Assembly: GCA_963929535.1 (NCBI GenBank)
Contig: CAWVIZ010000011.1
Coordinates: 124,001 to 188,000 of the forward strand
DNA from: Pullilachnospira sp963929535
GTDB lineage: Bacteria; Bacillota; Clostridia; Lachnospirales; Lachnospiraceae
Direction of reading: 5' to 3'
Length of the DNA stretch: 64,000 nt
Position numbers and translations under genes: made by a program. A model generated the notes under the pieces. That model had not been told where the DNA came from and searched no databases. It was given only the letters and a program-made list of their open reading frames with translations. Below, in pieces: positions 25,572 to 33,981 of this stretch. Position 1 is the stretch's first letter; each line of letters opens with the position of its first letter.

Positions 25572-26414
25572 ATGAACTACAGAAAACAGGGAATGGATAT
25601 TCTGATGATCACGCTGGCAATGGCCGTGGTGGCGGGAGCAGTGTTTTTCTTTCTGCTGCCAAGTCATGTATCGGTGGGAAGTGTGGCCGGTCTGGCCATG
25701 GTGCTGAGTAATTTTGTGCCGCTTTCGGTATCTGCTATCACCATGATCATCAATGTGGGGCTGCTGATCCTGGGATTTTTGTTTATCGGGAAGGAATTCG
25801 GGGCCAAGACAGTGTATACCTCTTTGCTGCTGCCGGTATTTCTGGGGATTCTGGAGAGGATTTTTCCGGACAATACCTCTTTGACGGAGGATCCTTTGCT
25901 GGATATGATCTGCTATGTGCTGGCTGTGAGCGTGGGCATGGCGATTCTGTTCCGGAAAAACGCATCTTCCGGCGGCCTGGATATTGTGGCGAAATTTCTG
26001 AACAAGTATCTCCGGATGGAACTGGGAAAAGCGGTGTCGCTGGCGGGGATGTGCGCGGCCCTTTCCTCGGCCCTGGTATATGATAAGAAGATCGTGGTCT
26101 TAAGTATCATCGGAACGTATCTGAACGGGATCGTGCTGGATCATTTTATCTTCGGATTCGATCTGAAGAGGAGGGTCTGCATCCTTTCGGAGAAAGAGGA
26201 AGAGATACGGGATTTTATCCTGCACCAGCTGCACAGCGGCGCGTCCCTCTATGAAGCGGTGGGGGCATACGATCTGAAGCCTCACCGGGAGATCATCACC
26301 ATTGTGGACAAGCAGGAATACGCCAGACTGATGGACTTTATCGCAAAGACGGATGAAAAGGCTTTCGTGACGGTGTATGCGGTGAATGAGATCATTTACA
26401 GGCCGAAGAAGTGA
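25572..26414 (+). CDS. YitT family protein
   Basis: The 280-residue protein has about five to six N-terminal membrane spans followed by a soluble C-terminal DUF2179 domain (about residues 200-278, ending in FVTVYAVNEI). YitT-family proteins are widespread in Firmicutes and their transport substrate is unknown. It is separated from the YhhN gene by 69 bases and precedes the lar promoter. Confidence 0.9.
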   Translation: MNYRKQGMDILMITLAMAVVAGAVFFFLLPSHVSVGSVAGLAMVLSNFVPLSVSAITMIINVGLLILGFLFIGKEFGAKTVYTSLLLPVFLGILERIFPDNTSLTEDPLLDMICYVLAVSVGMAILFRKNASSGGLDIVAKFLNKYLRMELGKAVSLAGMCAALSSALVYDKKIVVLSIIGTYLNGIVLDHFIFGFDLKRRVCILSEKEEEIRDFILHQLHSGASLYEAVGAYDLKPHREIITIVDKQEYARLMDFIAKTDEKAFVTVYAVNEIIYRPKK

Positions 26415-26432
26415 GGAACAAAAACCTCTTGA

Positions 26433-26463
26433 CTTGGAGTTATCTCCAGGTTGTAAACTTTAG
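26433..26463 (+). promoter_or_regulatory. MerR-type promoter of the lar operon
   Basis: TTGACT is followed by an unusually long 19-base spacer and TAAACT. The spacer carries the dyad TTGGAG-TTAT-CTCCAG. An elongated spacer with a central dyad is the hallmark of promoters activated by MerR-family regulators through DNA untwisting. No MerR gene is encoded in the window. Confidence 0.8.
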
Positions 26464-26492
26464 AGGATAGGACAGCGCAAGGAGGTTATACG

Positions 26493-27254
26493 ATGGATGT
26501 GCATGAGATGCTGCTGAAGGTGCAGCGTGGAGAAATAGAGCTTGAGGAAGCGGAGGAATATCTGAAAAAGCTTCCCTATGAGGATATCGGATGTGCCAAG
26601 ATCGACCATCACCGGGGACTGCGCTCCGGTTTTGGAGAGGTGATCTACAGCCCCGGGAAGACGCTGGAGCATATGGTGAAGATTTTTGAGAGCTTCGCCA
26701 GACGGGAGGAGAATGTGCTGGCCACCAGGGCCACCGCGGAGCAGTTCCAGGCGGTGAAGGCCCAGATTCCCCAGGCAGAGTACGATGAGATGGCGCGGAC
26801 CATCTGTCTGCAGTACACCAAGCCTGCGCTGGTGGGAAATGTGGTGGTCTGCACCGGAGGGACCACGGATATTCCGGTGGCGGAGGAGGCTGCAAAAACG
26901 GCGGAATTCTTCGGCAGCCGGGTAAACAGGATCTTTGATGTGGGAGTAGCCGGGATCCACCGTCTGATTTCCCGTCTGGATGATCTGAGAGCGGCCAACT
27001 GTATTGTGGCAGTGGCCGGAATGGAGGGTGCGCTCCCCGGAGTCGTAGCCGGGCTGGTGGAGCATCCGGTGATCGCAGTTCCCACCTCTGTGGGATATGG
27101 CGCGGGATTTCACGGACTTTCTCCTCTCCTGACCATGCTGAATTCCTGTGCGGAGGGGATTGCGGTGGTGAATATTGACAATGGTTTCGGAGCCGGATAT
27201 ATGGCGACCCAGATCAACCGGCTGGCGGAAAACGGGAATGGGGGAACGAGATGA
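26493..27254 (+). CDS. larB: Nickel-pincer cofactor biosynthesis protein LarB
   Basis: The 253-residue protein carboxylates the pyridinium ring of nicotinic acid adenine dinucleotide and hydrolyses its phosphoanhydride, giving the dicarboxylated mononucleotide precursor of the nickel-pincer cofactor. The N-terminal helical region is followed by an AIR-carboxylase (PurE)-like domain from about 120: GGTTDIPVAEEA, GVAGIHR, AVAGMEGALPGVVAGL and VPTSVGYG. It overlaps larC by 4 bases. Confidence 0.94.
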   Translation: MDVHEMLLKVQRGEIELEEAEEYLKKLPYEDIGCAKIDHHRGLRSGFGEVIYSPGKTLEHMVKIFESFARREENVLATRATAEQFQAVKAQIPQAEYDEMARTICLQYTKPALVGNVVVCTGGTTDIPVAEEAAKTAEFFGSRVNRIFDVGVAGIHRLISRLDDLRAANCIVAVAGMEGALPGVVAGLVEHPVIAVPTSVGYGAGFHGLSPLLTMLNSCAEGIAVVNIDNGFGAGYMATQINRLAENGNGGTR

Positions 27255-28507
27255 GTGAGAGAATATTATATCTGGAGGGCAGCTCCGGGATCAGCGGAGA
27301 TATGGCAGTAAGCGCGCTGCTGGATCTGGGAGCTTCCAGGGAACGCCTGGAGGAGGAGCTGAAAAAGCTGCCTCTGGACGGATACCGTCTGGTTATCGGA
27401 AGGACGGAAAAATGCGGGATCGATGCCTGCGCTTTTTTTGTGGAGCTGGATGCTTCCAGGCCCCAGCCCATGCGGAATTATCGTCAGATCCGCAGCATGA
27501 TCCAGGAGGCGGGTCTGTCGGAAGGCGTCAGGAGGCGGGCCCTTGACATTTTCCATGTGCTGGCCTGCGCAGAGGCCAGAGTACACGGGACCACCCCGGA
27601 ACAGGTGCATTTCCATGAGGTGGGGGCGGTGGATTCCATCATCGATATTGTGGGAGCGGCTGTCTGTCTGGAGGATCTGGACGCTAAACAGATCGCAGTG
27701 GGAACACTGCGGGAGGGGCAGGGAACTGTCTGGTGCCAGCATGGCAGGATGCCGGTGCCGGTGCCGGCCACAGCGGAGCTGATCTCCAGTCACGGACTTT
27801 CCGTAAGGTTTACGGATACCCAGGGAGAGATGATCACTCCCACCGGAGCAGCCATTGCGGCGGCCTGCGGAAACTGCCGGCTTCCGGAGCGTTTTTCCAT
27901 CGAAAAGATCGGGATCGGTTCCGGAGAGAAGGATTTTCCCCATGCCAATATCCTGAGAGCCATGTGGATCCTGCCGGAAGCTGAAAAGGAACAACTGGAA
28001 GACGGCTGTCAAGGGGATACTGTATGGGTGCTGGAGTCCAACGTGGATGACTGCCCGGGAGAGCAGCTGGGATTTGCGCAGGAACGGCTGATGGAGGCCG
28101 GAGCGCTGGATGCCTGTTTTCTGCCTGCTTTTATGAAAAAATCCCGTCCGGCATATCTGCTCCAGGTGATCTGCCGCAAGGAGGATATCCAGCGGCTGGA
28201 AAACGTGATTTTCCGGCAGACTACCACCATCGGGATCCGCAGATATCCGGCGCAGAGAACAGTGCTGGAACGGTCAATGGAAAGGACGGACACGCCTTAT
28301 GGAAGTATTGGAGTAAAGGTCTGCCGCATCGGCCGGGAAGAACGTGCTTATCCGGAGTATGAAGATGTGAGGGCCCGGAGCCTGGAATATGATGTCCCTT
28401 ACCGGACTGTGTATGACAGGGCAGTGCGGTGCTGGGAAGAGAGCAGAAACCGGGAGGAGACGGCGGAGGATGCCGGAAGAGCCGGGGAGGATCCCGGCAG
28501 AACTTGA
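27251..28507 (+). CDS. larC: Nickel insertion protein LarC
   Basis: The 418-residue CTP-dependent cyclometallase inserts nickel into the thiolated precursor. Typical motifs are LYLEGSSGISGDM at the N-terminus, HFHEVGAVDSIIDIVGAA near 118-135, TPTGAAIA and ESNVDD near 257. In Lactiplantibacillus plantarum larC needs a programmed frameshift to join two reading frames; here it is one continuous frame. larE begins 22 bases downstream. Confidence 0.94.
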   Translation: MSERILYLEGSSGISGDMAVSALLDLGASRERLEEELKKLPLDGYRLVIGRTEKCGIDACAFFVELDASRPQPMRNYRQIRSMIQEAGLSEGVRRRALDIFHVLACAEARVHGTTPEQVHFHEVGAVDSIIDIVGAAVCLEDLDAKQIAVGTLREGQGTVWCQHGRMPVPVPATAELISSHGLSVRFTDTQGEMITPTGAAIAAACGNCRLPERFSIEKIGIGSGEKDFPHANILRAMWILPEAEKEQLEDGCQGDTVWVLESNVDDCPGEQLGFAQERLMEAGALDACFLPAFMKKSRPAYLLQVICRKEDIQRLENVIFRQTTTIGIRRYPAQRTVLERSMERTDTPYGSIGVKVCRIGREERAYPEYEDVRARSLEYDVPYRTVYDRAVRCWEESRNREETAEDAGRAGEDPGRT

Positions 28508-28529
28508 GGAAAACGGGAGGGATCCGGAA

Positions 28530-29369
28530 ATGACATTGGAAGAAAAAAAGAAGGATCTGCAGCAGCGGATGATGGAATACACCAGGGAAAACAGCTGTCT
28601 GGCTCTGTCCGGCGGAGTAGACAGCGCGGTACTGGCCTGGTGGGCGGGAAAGTGCGCTGCCCAGAATCACACAAAGGTTTACGGCGTTACCTTTGATACG
28701 GTGCTTCATCCCTCGGCGGATCTGGAAGCTGCCGGACAGTCAGCCAGGGATGCCGGAGTGATCCACAAGATCATCACTGTCAATGAGCTGGAATTTGCCA
28801 ATATCGGACAGAATCCGCCCGATCGGTGTTACCTCTGCAAAAAAGGGTTGTTTCAGCAGCTTCTGAAATTTGGTCAGGAGAGGGGCATCTCCTGTTTTAT
28901 GGAAGGGACCAATCAGGACGATCTGGGAGTTTACCGTCCGGGGCTGCAGGCAGTGAAGGAGCTGGGGGTGAAAAGCCCGCTGGCAGAGTGCGGGATCACC
29001 AAGGAGGAAGTCCGCCGGCTGGCCCGGGAAGCGGGGATCCGGGCGGCCGCCCGTCCCTCCTCTCCCTGTATGGCAACCCGGCTTCCCTATGGAGCAAAGC
29101 TGGATCTGAAGCTGCTGCGGAGGATCGAAGCGGCGGAGGAAGCCATCAAAACCCTGGGATTTCCGGTGGTGCGGGTCCGCTATCATCACCCCATTGCCCG
29201 CATCGAAGTGGAAAAGAGCCGTCTGGAGGAGGCTGTCGTAAGACGGGAAGAGATTCTGCGGATCCTGAAGGCGCTGGAGTTCCCCTATGCAACGCTGGAT
29301 CTGGAGGGATTCCGTTCCGGAAGTATGGATCTTTGGGAAGGGCAGCGGGAATATTCTGAGGGAGAATGA
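28530..29369 (+). CDS. larE: ATP-dependent sulfur transferase LarE
   Basis: The 279-residue PP-loop enzyme adenylates and thiolates the carboxylates of the pincer precursor. The PP-loop SGGVDSAVLAWW is near residue 26. Three cysteines stand out: C100 and C103 in RCYLCKKG and C180 in SSPCMATR. L. plantarum LarE has only the last and sacrifices its sulfur, whereas three-cysteine LarEs bind a 4Fe-4S cluster. An ATG after GGGAGGGATCC was chosen; the open frame upstream overlaps larC. No lactate racemase larA is in the window. Confidence 0.94.
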   Translation: MTLEEKKKDLQQRMMEYTRENSCLALSGGVDSAVLAWWAGKCAAQNHTKVYGVTFDTVLHPSADLEAAGQSARDAGVIHKIITVNELEFANIGQNPPDRCYLCKKGLFQQLLKFGQERGISCFMEGTNQDDLGVYRPGLQAVKELGVKSPLAECGITKEEVRRLAREAGIRAAARPSSPCMATRLPYGAKLDLKLLRRIEAAEEAIKTLGFPVVRVRYHHPIARIEVEKSRLEEAVVRREEILRILKALEFPYATLDLEGFRSGSMDLWEGQREYSEGE

Positions 29370-29438
29370 GCCGATATAAAAATTACGAATCAAGGCCGGT
29401 TTGTGTAGACAGCGCCTCCTTTAAGCGATATAATGACA

Positions 29439-29464
29439 ATATACAGTTTGCATACATTGTATAT
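29439..29464 (+). promoter_or_regulatory. Inverted repeat before the coiled-coil gene
   Basis: A perfect 7-bp dyad, ATATACA and TGTATAT separated by 12 bases, lies between a TATAAT-like box (GATATAATG at 29428) and the AGGAGG ribosome site. It may be an operator or a hairpin occluding the ribosome site. Confidence 0.55.
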
Positions 29465-29479
29465 AGGAGGTGCTGCAGA

Positions 29480-29926
29480 ATGACGGACAGCGAAAAGCTG
29501 GATCTGATATTACAGAAAATGGATGAGCAGTCTGAGAAATTGGATGGTCATACAGAGATCCTGGACGAACATACGGAGATCCTGAAAGATCACACGAAGA
29601 AGCTGGACGAACATACGGAGATTCTGAAGGAGCATACGGAAAAGCTGGACGAACATACGGAGATTCTGAAAGATCACACGAAGAAGCTGGATGAGCATAC
29701 AGAAGAGCTCCATAGTCTGAGAAAACTGGCGGAACAGAGTTATTCCATGCTGGAAGAGTTTTACATTTATCAGAAGGAACAGAATACTATATTCTCAGAG
29801 CAATTTAAGAGAATGTCTGAAAGGCAGCAGAGAATGGAGGACCGTCTGGATATGTACGGTGAACAGATAGCGTGGAATACCGCCGGGATCTGCAGATTAA
29901 AAAGAAACTGGATTACAACAAGATAG
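29480..29926 (+). CDS. Heptad-repeat coiled-coil protein of unknown function
   Basis: The 148-residue protein has no recognised catalytic motif. Residues 18-75 contain eight near-exact 7-residue repeats of the type L-D-E-H-T-E-I and L-K-D-H-T-K-K, predicting a continuous parallel coiled coil with Leu and Thr/Ile at core positions. A second amphipathic region follows (QSYSMLEEFYIYQKEQ, FKRMSERQQRMEDRL). ATG 29480 follows AGGAGGTGCTGCAG; the longer frame is not supported. It has its own promoter and terminator. Proteins of this kind occur near phage and mobile loci in Firmicutes, but no such genes adjoin it. Confidence 0.72.
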   Translation: MTDSEKLDLILQKMDEQSEKLDGHTEILDEHTEILKDHTKKLDEHTEILKEHTEKLDEHTEILKDHTKKLDEHTEELHSLRKLAEQSYSMLEEFYIYQKEQNTIFSEQFKRMSERQQRMEDRLDMYGEQIAWNTAGICRLKRNWITTR

Positions 29927-29957
29927 AACGTGAAGCCGGCTTTTCCATGAATTTTTT

Positions 29958-29994
29958 GTGACAGTTCAGCTTTCAGCTCGGCTGTCACTTTTTT
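29958..29994 (+). terminator. Terminator after the coiled-coil gene
   Basis: GTGACAG-TT-CAGCT pairs with AGCT-CG-GCTGTCAC and is followed by six T residues. The next 150 bases up to the ylxM promoter hold no recognisable gene. Confidence 0.92.
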
Positions 29995-30147
29995 GATTCT
30001 ACTGCATTATTTTATTGAAAGAAGCTGTTATTAAGCGTGCATGTCGTGCAGGTGATTTTTGCCGGCGTAAGGACCGTGTGTCCGGCAGCAGAGCCGAACG
30101 GTTATAACAACGGCTGTAATTTTTTTTGAAGTGTAAAGAAAAAACAC

Positions 30148-30176
30148 TTGACACCTTGCGGCAGGTGTTGTATGAT
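30148..30176 (+). promoter_or_regulatory. Sigma-A promoter of ylxM-ffh-rpsP
   Basis: TTGACA (30148-30153), 17 bases, TATGAT (30171-30176). It leaves a leader of only a few bases before the ylxM ribosome site. Confidence 0.9.
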
Positions 30177-30192
30177 GTCCAAGGTGATGAAC

Positions 30193-30537
30193 ATGGATAA
30201 GCTTGCAAGACAGGCATTGCTGTATGATTTTTACGGCGAGCTTTTAACGGAGCATCAGCGCCGGGTCTATGAGGATGTGGTGCTGAACGATTATTCCCTC
30301 AGTGAGGTGGCCCAGGACCAGGGCGTCAGCCGGCAGGGGATCCACGATCTGGTGAAACGCAGCACCAGGACACTGGAGGATTATGAGTCAAAGCTGCATC
30401 TGGTGGAGCGGTTTGTATCTATTCGGGAAAAGGTCCATGAGATTCATCAGCTGACTCAGAACTATGAGGGAAGAGAGATTTCCCGGGTGATGGCCGGGAT
30501 CGAGGAGCTCTCTCACAGTATATTAGAGGAGTTATAG
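30193..30537 (+). CDS. ylxM: YlxM family DNA-binding protein, SRP regulator
   Basis: The 114-residue protein has a sigma-70 region 4-like helix-turn-helix (LLTEHQRRVYEDVVLNDYSLSEVAQDQGVSRQGIHDLV, residues 18-55). YlxM is encoded upstream of ffh in most Firmicutes and is thought to modulate SRP. ATG 30193 is chosen for spacing to AAGGTG and because the longer frame runs into the promoter. ffh starts 3 bases after its stop. Confidence 0.92.
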   Translation: MDKLARQALLYDFYGELLTEHQRRVYEDVVLNDYSLSEVAQDQGVSRQGIHDLVKRSTRTLEDYESKLHLVERFVSIREKVHEIHQLTQNYEGREISRVMAGIEELSHSILEEL

Positions 30538-30540
30538 AGC

Positions 30541-31890
30541 ATGGCATTTGAAAGCTTAACAGAAAAACTGCAGAATGTATTCAAAAGCTTGCGAAGCAAG
30601 GGCCGTCTCACGGAAGCGGATGTCAAGACCGCTCTGAAGGAAGTGAAGATGGCGCTTCTGGAAGCGGATGTCAGCTTTAAGGTGGTGCGCCAGTTTATCA
30701 AGTCGGTGCAGGAGCGGGCAGTGGGTCAGGACGTGATGAACGGACTGAATCCCGGGCAGATGGTGATCAAGATCGTCCATGACGAGCTGGTTTCCCTGAT
30801 GGGAAGCGAGACCACCGAGATTGCTCTGCGGCCGGCAGGAGAGATCACAGTGATCATGATGGCTGGTCTGCAGGGTGCGGGTAAGACCACCACCACAGCC
30901 AAGATTGCCGGAAAACTGAAGTCCAAGGGCCGGAAGCCTCTTCTGGCTGCCTGTGATATTTACCGTCCTGCCGCGATTACCCAGCTGCAGATCAACGGGG
31001 AGAAGCAGGGTGTGGAAGTATTTTCCATGGGGGACAAGAACAGTCCGGTAAACATTGCCAAGGCCGCTGTGGAACATGCCAGAAGCCACGGATTCAACGT
31101 GGTGATCCTGGATACGGCAGGCCGTCTCCATGTGGATGAGGAGATGATGCAGGAGCTGATCGACATTAAGGAGAATGTCCATGTGGATCAGACCATTCTG
31201 GTGGTGGATGCCATGACAGGTCAGGACGCGGTGAACGTGTCTGAGACTTTTAATCAGAAGGTGGGAATCGACGGAGTGATCCTTACCAAGCTGGACGGCG
31301 ATACCAGAGGCGGTGCGGCGCTTTCCATCCGTGCGGTAAGCGGCAAGCCCATCCTGTATGTGGGTATGGGAGAGAAGCTTTCTGATCTGGAGCAGTTCTA
31401 TCCGGACCGTATGGCTTCCAGGATCCTGGGTATGGGCGATGTGATGAGCCTGATCGAAAAGGCTCAGCAGAACATCGATGAGGCCAAGGCCAGGGAGATG
31501 GAGCAGAAGATCAAGAAGGCCACCTTTGGCTTTGACGATTACCTGGAGAGCATGAACCAGATGAAGAATATGGGCGGTATCTCCAGCGTGCTGAATATGC
31601 TGCCGGGTCTGGGCGGCAAGATGAAGGATATTGAGGGAATGATCGATGAGAAGGATCTGGCCAGAAAGGAGGCCATCATTCTTTCCATGACTCCCAGGGA
31701 GCGTTCCAATCCGGAGCTTCTGAATCCTTCCAGAAAAAAACGGATCGCCCAGGGAGCCGGAGTGGACCTGGCTGAGGTGAACCGTATGGTGAAGCAGTTT
31801 GAGCAGACCAGAAAGATGATGAAGCAGATGCCCGGCCTGATGGGCGGGAAGAAAGCAGGTAGAATGGGAGGTTTCAAGCTTCCCTTCTAA
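30541..31890 (+). CDS. ffh: Signal recognition particle protein Ffh
   Basis: The 449-residue SRP54 GTPase binds 4.5S/6S SRP RNA and signal sequences. N domain residues 1-90; G domain with P-loop GLQGAGKTTT near 108-117, DTAGRL near 190 and TKLDGDTRGG near 246; methionine-rich M domain from about 300 (MNQMKNMGG, LNMLPGLGGKM, MKQMPGLMGGKK). It is in an operon with ylxM and rpsP. Confidence 0.98.
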   Translation: MAFESLTEKLQNVFKSLRSKGRLTEADVKTALKEVKMALLEADVSFKVVRQFIKSVQERAVGQDVMNGLNPGQMVIKIVHDELVSLMGSETTEIALRPAGEITVIMMAGLQGAGKTTTTAKIAGKLKSKGRKPLLAACDIYRPAAITQLQINGEKQGVEVFSMGDKNSPVNIAKAAVEHARSHGFNVVILDTAGRLHVDEEMMQELIDIKENVHVDQTILVVDAMTGQDAVNVSETFNQKVGIDGVILTKLDGDTRGGAALSIRAVSGKPILYVGMGEKLSDLEQFYPDRMASRILGMGDVMSLIEKAQQNIDEAKAREMEQKIKKATFGFDDYLESMNQMKNMGGISSVLNMLPGLGGKMKDIEGMIDEKDLARKEAIILSMTPRERSNPELLNPSRKKRIAQGAGVDLAEVNRMVKQFEQTRKMMKQMPGLMGGKKAGRMGGFKLPF

Positions 31891-31924
31891 ATAGATAATA
31901 AGAATGCACAAGGAGGTGAATATC

Positions 31925-32170
31925 ATGGCAGTAAAGATCAGACTGAGAAGAATGGGCCAGAAGAAGGCACCTTTCTATAGAATCGTTGTTGCGGATTCCA
32001 GATCCCCCAGAGATGGAAGATTCATCGAGGAGATCGGAACCTACGATCCCAACCGTGATCCCAGCGTTTATACCGTAAACGAAGAGGCAGCTAAGAAGTG
32101 GCTGGCAAACGGAGCGCAGCCCACAGAAGTCGTAAGCAAAATCTTCAAGTTAGCTGGTATTGAAAAATAA
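31925..32170 (+). CDS. rpsP: 30S ribosomal protein S16
   Basis: The 81-residue protein opens MAVKIRLRRMGQKKAPFYRIVVADSR, the S16 signature (residues 1-26). The start follows AAGGAGGTG; the frame upstream is not translated. It lies in the usual ffh-rpsP-khpA order. Confidence 0.98.
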   Translation: MAVKIRLRRMGQKKAPFYRIVVADSRSPRDGRFIEEIGTYDPNRDPSVYTVNEEAAKKWLANGAQPTEVVSKIFKLAGIEK

Positions 32171-32285
32171 TGCTGCAGTTCCCCTGGGAACTGTGACAGA
32201 ATAATTGCCAGATGCGGAGTCGTTTTTGCCCGGGGCATTCTTCCCGTCAGGGAGGAATGGCCTGACAAATGCGTGGAGGTGCGTA

Positions 32286-32516
32286 ATGAAGGAATTAGTG
32301 GAAGTAATTGCAAAATCCCTCGTAGACCATCCGGAAGAAGTAGTGGTTACACAGGCAGAAGAGAGCAATGCGATTTTGGTAGAACTGAAAGTGGCACCCT
32401 CCGACATGGGAAAGGTGATTGGCCGTCAGGGACGTATCGCGAAAGCTATCCGCACCGTTGTAAAAGCGGCTTCCTCCAAATGTGATAAGAAGGTTGTAGT
32501 CGAAATTCTGCAATAG
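32286..32516 (+). CDS. khpA: KH-domain RNA-binding protein KhpA
   Basis: The 76-residue protein is a single KH domain with the GKVIGRQGRIAKAIR loop near residues 43-57, which includes the GXXG motif. KhpA, with KhpB, binds RNA and affects cell elongation in Firmicutes. The ATG after TGGAGGTGCG gives the family length. A terminator follows before rimM. Confidence 0.95.
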   Translation: MKELVEVIAKSLVDHPEEVVVTQAEESNAILVELKVAPSDMGKVIGRQGRIAKAIRTVVKAASSKCDKKVVVEILQ

Positions 32517-32593
32517 CTGAATGAGGCAACAGTTTGGACTGCTTCTGCCCCGTACATCGGGAAGCCGGAAGGCCGGACTGCTGCAAAATGATG

Positions 32594-32624
32594 AGGATGT
32601 AGCCAGAGGCTATGTCCTTTTTTT
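32594..32624 (+). terminator. Terminator between khpA and rimM
   Basis: AGGATGTAGCC pairs with GGCTATGTCCT around AGA and is followed by seven T residues. It may limit read-through from the ribosomal genes into rimM-trmD. A weak MITE remnant (AAGCCGGAAGGCCGGACTG) lies just before it. Confidence 0.85.
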
Positions 32625-32691
32625 CCGTGTATCCCAGGCGTCAGAGTATTTTTTGATGCCATTGCCATATGAAATCTGTAAGGAGTATGAG

Positions 32692-33198
32692 ATGGAACAA
32701 TTTCTGCAGGTAGGGGTGATTTCCAGCACCCATGGAATCCGTGGAGAAGTGAAAGTATTTCCCACCACGGACGATCCCTCCAGATTTGAGGAGCTGGAGG
32801 AGGTGATCCTGGATACAGGCCGGGAACGGATGGTACTGGCGATCCAGGGGATCAAGTATTTTAAACAGTTTGTGATCTTAAAATTTCAGGGAATCGACAA
32901 TATCAATGATATTGAAAAATATAAAGGAAAGAGTCTCTACATCGCCAGAGAGCAGGGAGTAGAGCTGGAAGAAAACGAATATTACCGGGCTGATCTGATC
33001 GGTATGGAAGTATATCTGGAGGATGGAACCCGTTTTGGAACGCTGACGGAGGTGATGGAAACCGGAGCCAACGATGTTTACTGTGTACAGACGGAGAAAC
33101 ACGGGGAGGTGCTGCTTCCGGCTATTCATCAGTGCATCCGCCAGGTGGATGTGGAGCATGGACGTATGACGGTCCACCTGATGGCAGGACTTTTATAA
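32692..33198 (+). CDS. rimM: Ribosome maturation factor RimM
   Basis: The 168-residue protein has an N-terminal RimM beta-barrel (LQVGVISSTHGIRGEVKVFPTTD, residues 4-27) and a C-terminal PRC barrel (YYRADLIGMEVYLEDG onward). It helps assemble the 30S head with S19. ATG 32692 is preceded by AAGGAG; the longer frame overlaps the terminator. trmD follows after 30 bases. Confidence 0.97.
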   Translation: MEQFLQVGVISSTHGIRGEVKVFPTTDDPSRFEELEEVILDTGRERMVLAIQGIKYFKQFVILKFQGIDNINDIEKYKGKSLYIAREQGVELEENEYYRADLIGMEVYLEDGTRFGTLTEVMETGANDVYCVQTEKHGEVLLPAIHQCIRQVDVEHGRMTVHLMAGLL

Positions 33199-33228
33199 AT
33201 GAGCGCCAGCTCTGTTTGGGAGGATATT

Positions 33229-33981
33229 ATGCATTATCATGTACTGACCCTGTTTCCGGAAATGATCCTGCAGGGACTAAATACAAGTATTATCGGGCGG
33301 GCCGTGGAAAGCGGCGTGATTTCTCTGACTGCCACCAATATCCGGGATTTTGCCAATAACAAACACGGGAAGGTGGATGATTATCCTTACGGAGGCGGAG
33401 CCGGGATGGTGATGCAGCCGGAGCCGGTTTATGAGGCTTATCATGCGGTGGAGGAGAAGATCGGTTACAGGCCCAGAGTGATTTATCTGACGCCCCAGGG
33501 ACAGGTGTTCAATCAGGCCATGGTGGAGGACCTTGCCGGGGAGAAGGATCTGGTATTTCTCTGCGGCCATTATGAGGGAATCGATGAGAGGGTCCTGGAA
33601 GAGATCGTTACGGATTATGTGTCCATCGGGGATTACGTGCTGACGGGAGGGGAGCTTCCCGCCATGGTGATGATTGACGCGATCTCCCGGTTTGTGCCGG
33701 GAGTGCTCAGCAATGAGGAATCCGCCCAGTTCGAGTCCTTTCAGGACAATCTGCTGGAATATCCCCAGTACAGCCGGCCTGCTGTCTGGAGAGGGAAGGA
33801 AGTTCCTCCGGTGCTGCTCTCCGGCCACCATGCCAATATTGAAAAATGGAGAAGAGAGCAGTCCATTCTGCGGACATTGCTGCGGAGACCGGAGCTGCTG
33901 GAGAATGCGGGGCTTGACAAAAAAGAGCTTCAGTATCTGGAGGCGCTGAAACTGGAGCGAAAGAAGGAGAGATCGGAATGA
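33229..33981 (+). CDS. trmD: tRNA (guanine-N1)-methyltransferase TrmD
   Basis: The 250-residue SPOUT enzyme methylates G37 of tRNAs. Motifs are MHYHVLTLFPEM, NKHGKVDDYPYGGGAGM, the knotted cofactor site LCGHYEGIDERV, and VLTGGELPAM. ATG 33229 follows GGGAGGAT. rplS, which normally follows, is absent here; a NUDIX gene overlaps the stop. Confidence 0.98.
   Translation: MHYHVLTLFPEMILQGLNTSIIGRAVESGVISLTATNIRDFANNKHGKVDDYPYGGGAGMVMQPEPVYEAYHAVEEKIGYRPRVIYLTPQGQVFNQAMVEDLAGEKDLVFLCGHYEGIDERVLEEIVTDYVSIGDYVLTGGELPAMVMIDAISRFVPGVLSNEESAQFESFQDNLLEYPQYSRPAVWRGKEVPPVLLSGHHANIEKWRREQSILRTLLRRPELLENAGLDKKELQYLEALKLERKKERSE

Noticed and set aside
29995..30147. tRNA or small RNA gene between the coiled-coil gene and ylxM
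   Set aside because: No cloverleaf or T-loop signature was found. Only a weak AGCCG/CGGCT pairing before a T-run is visible.
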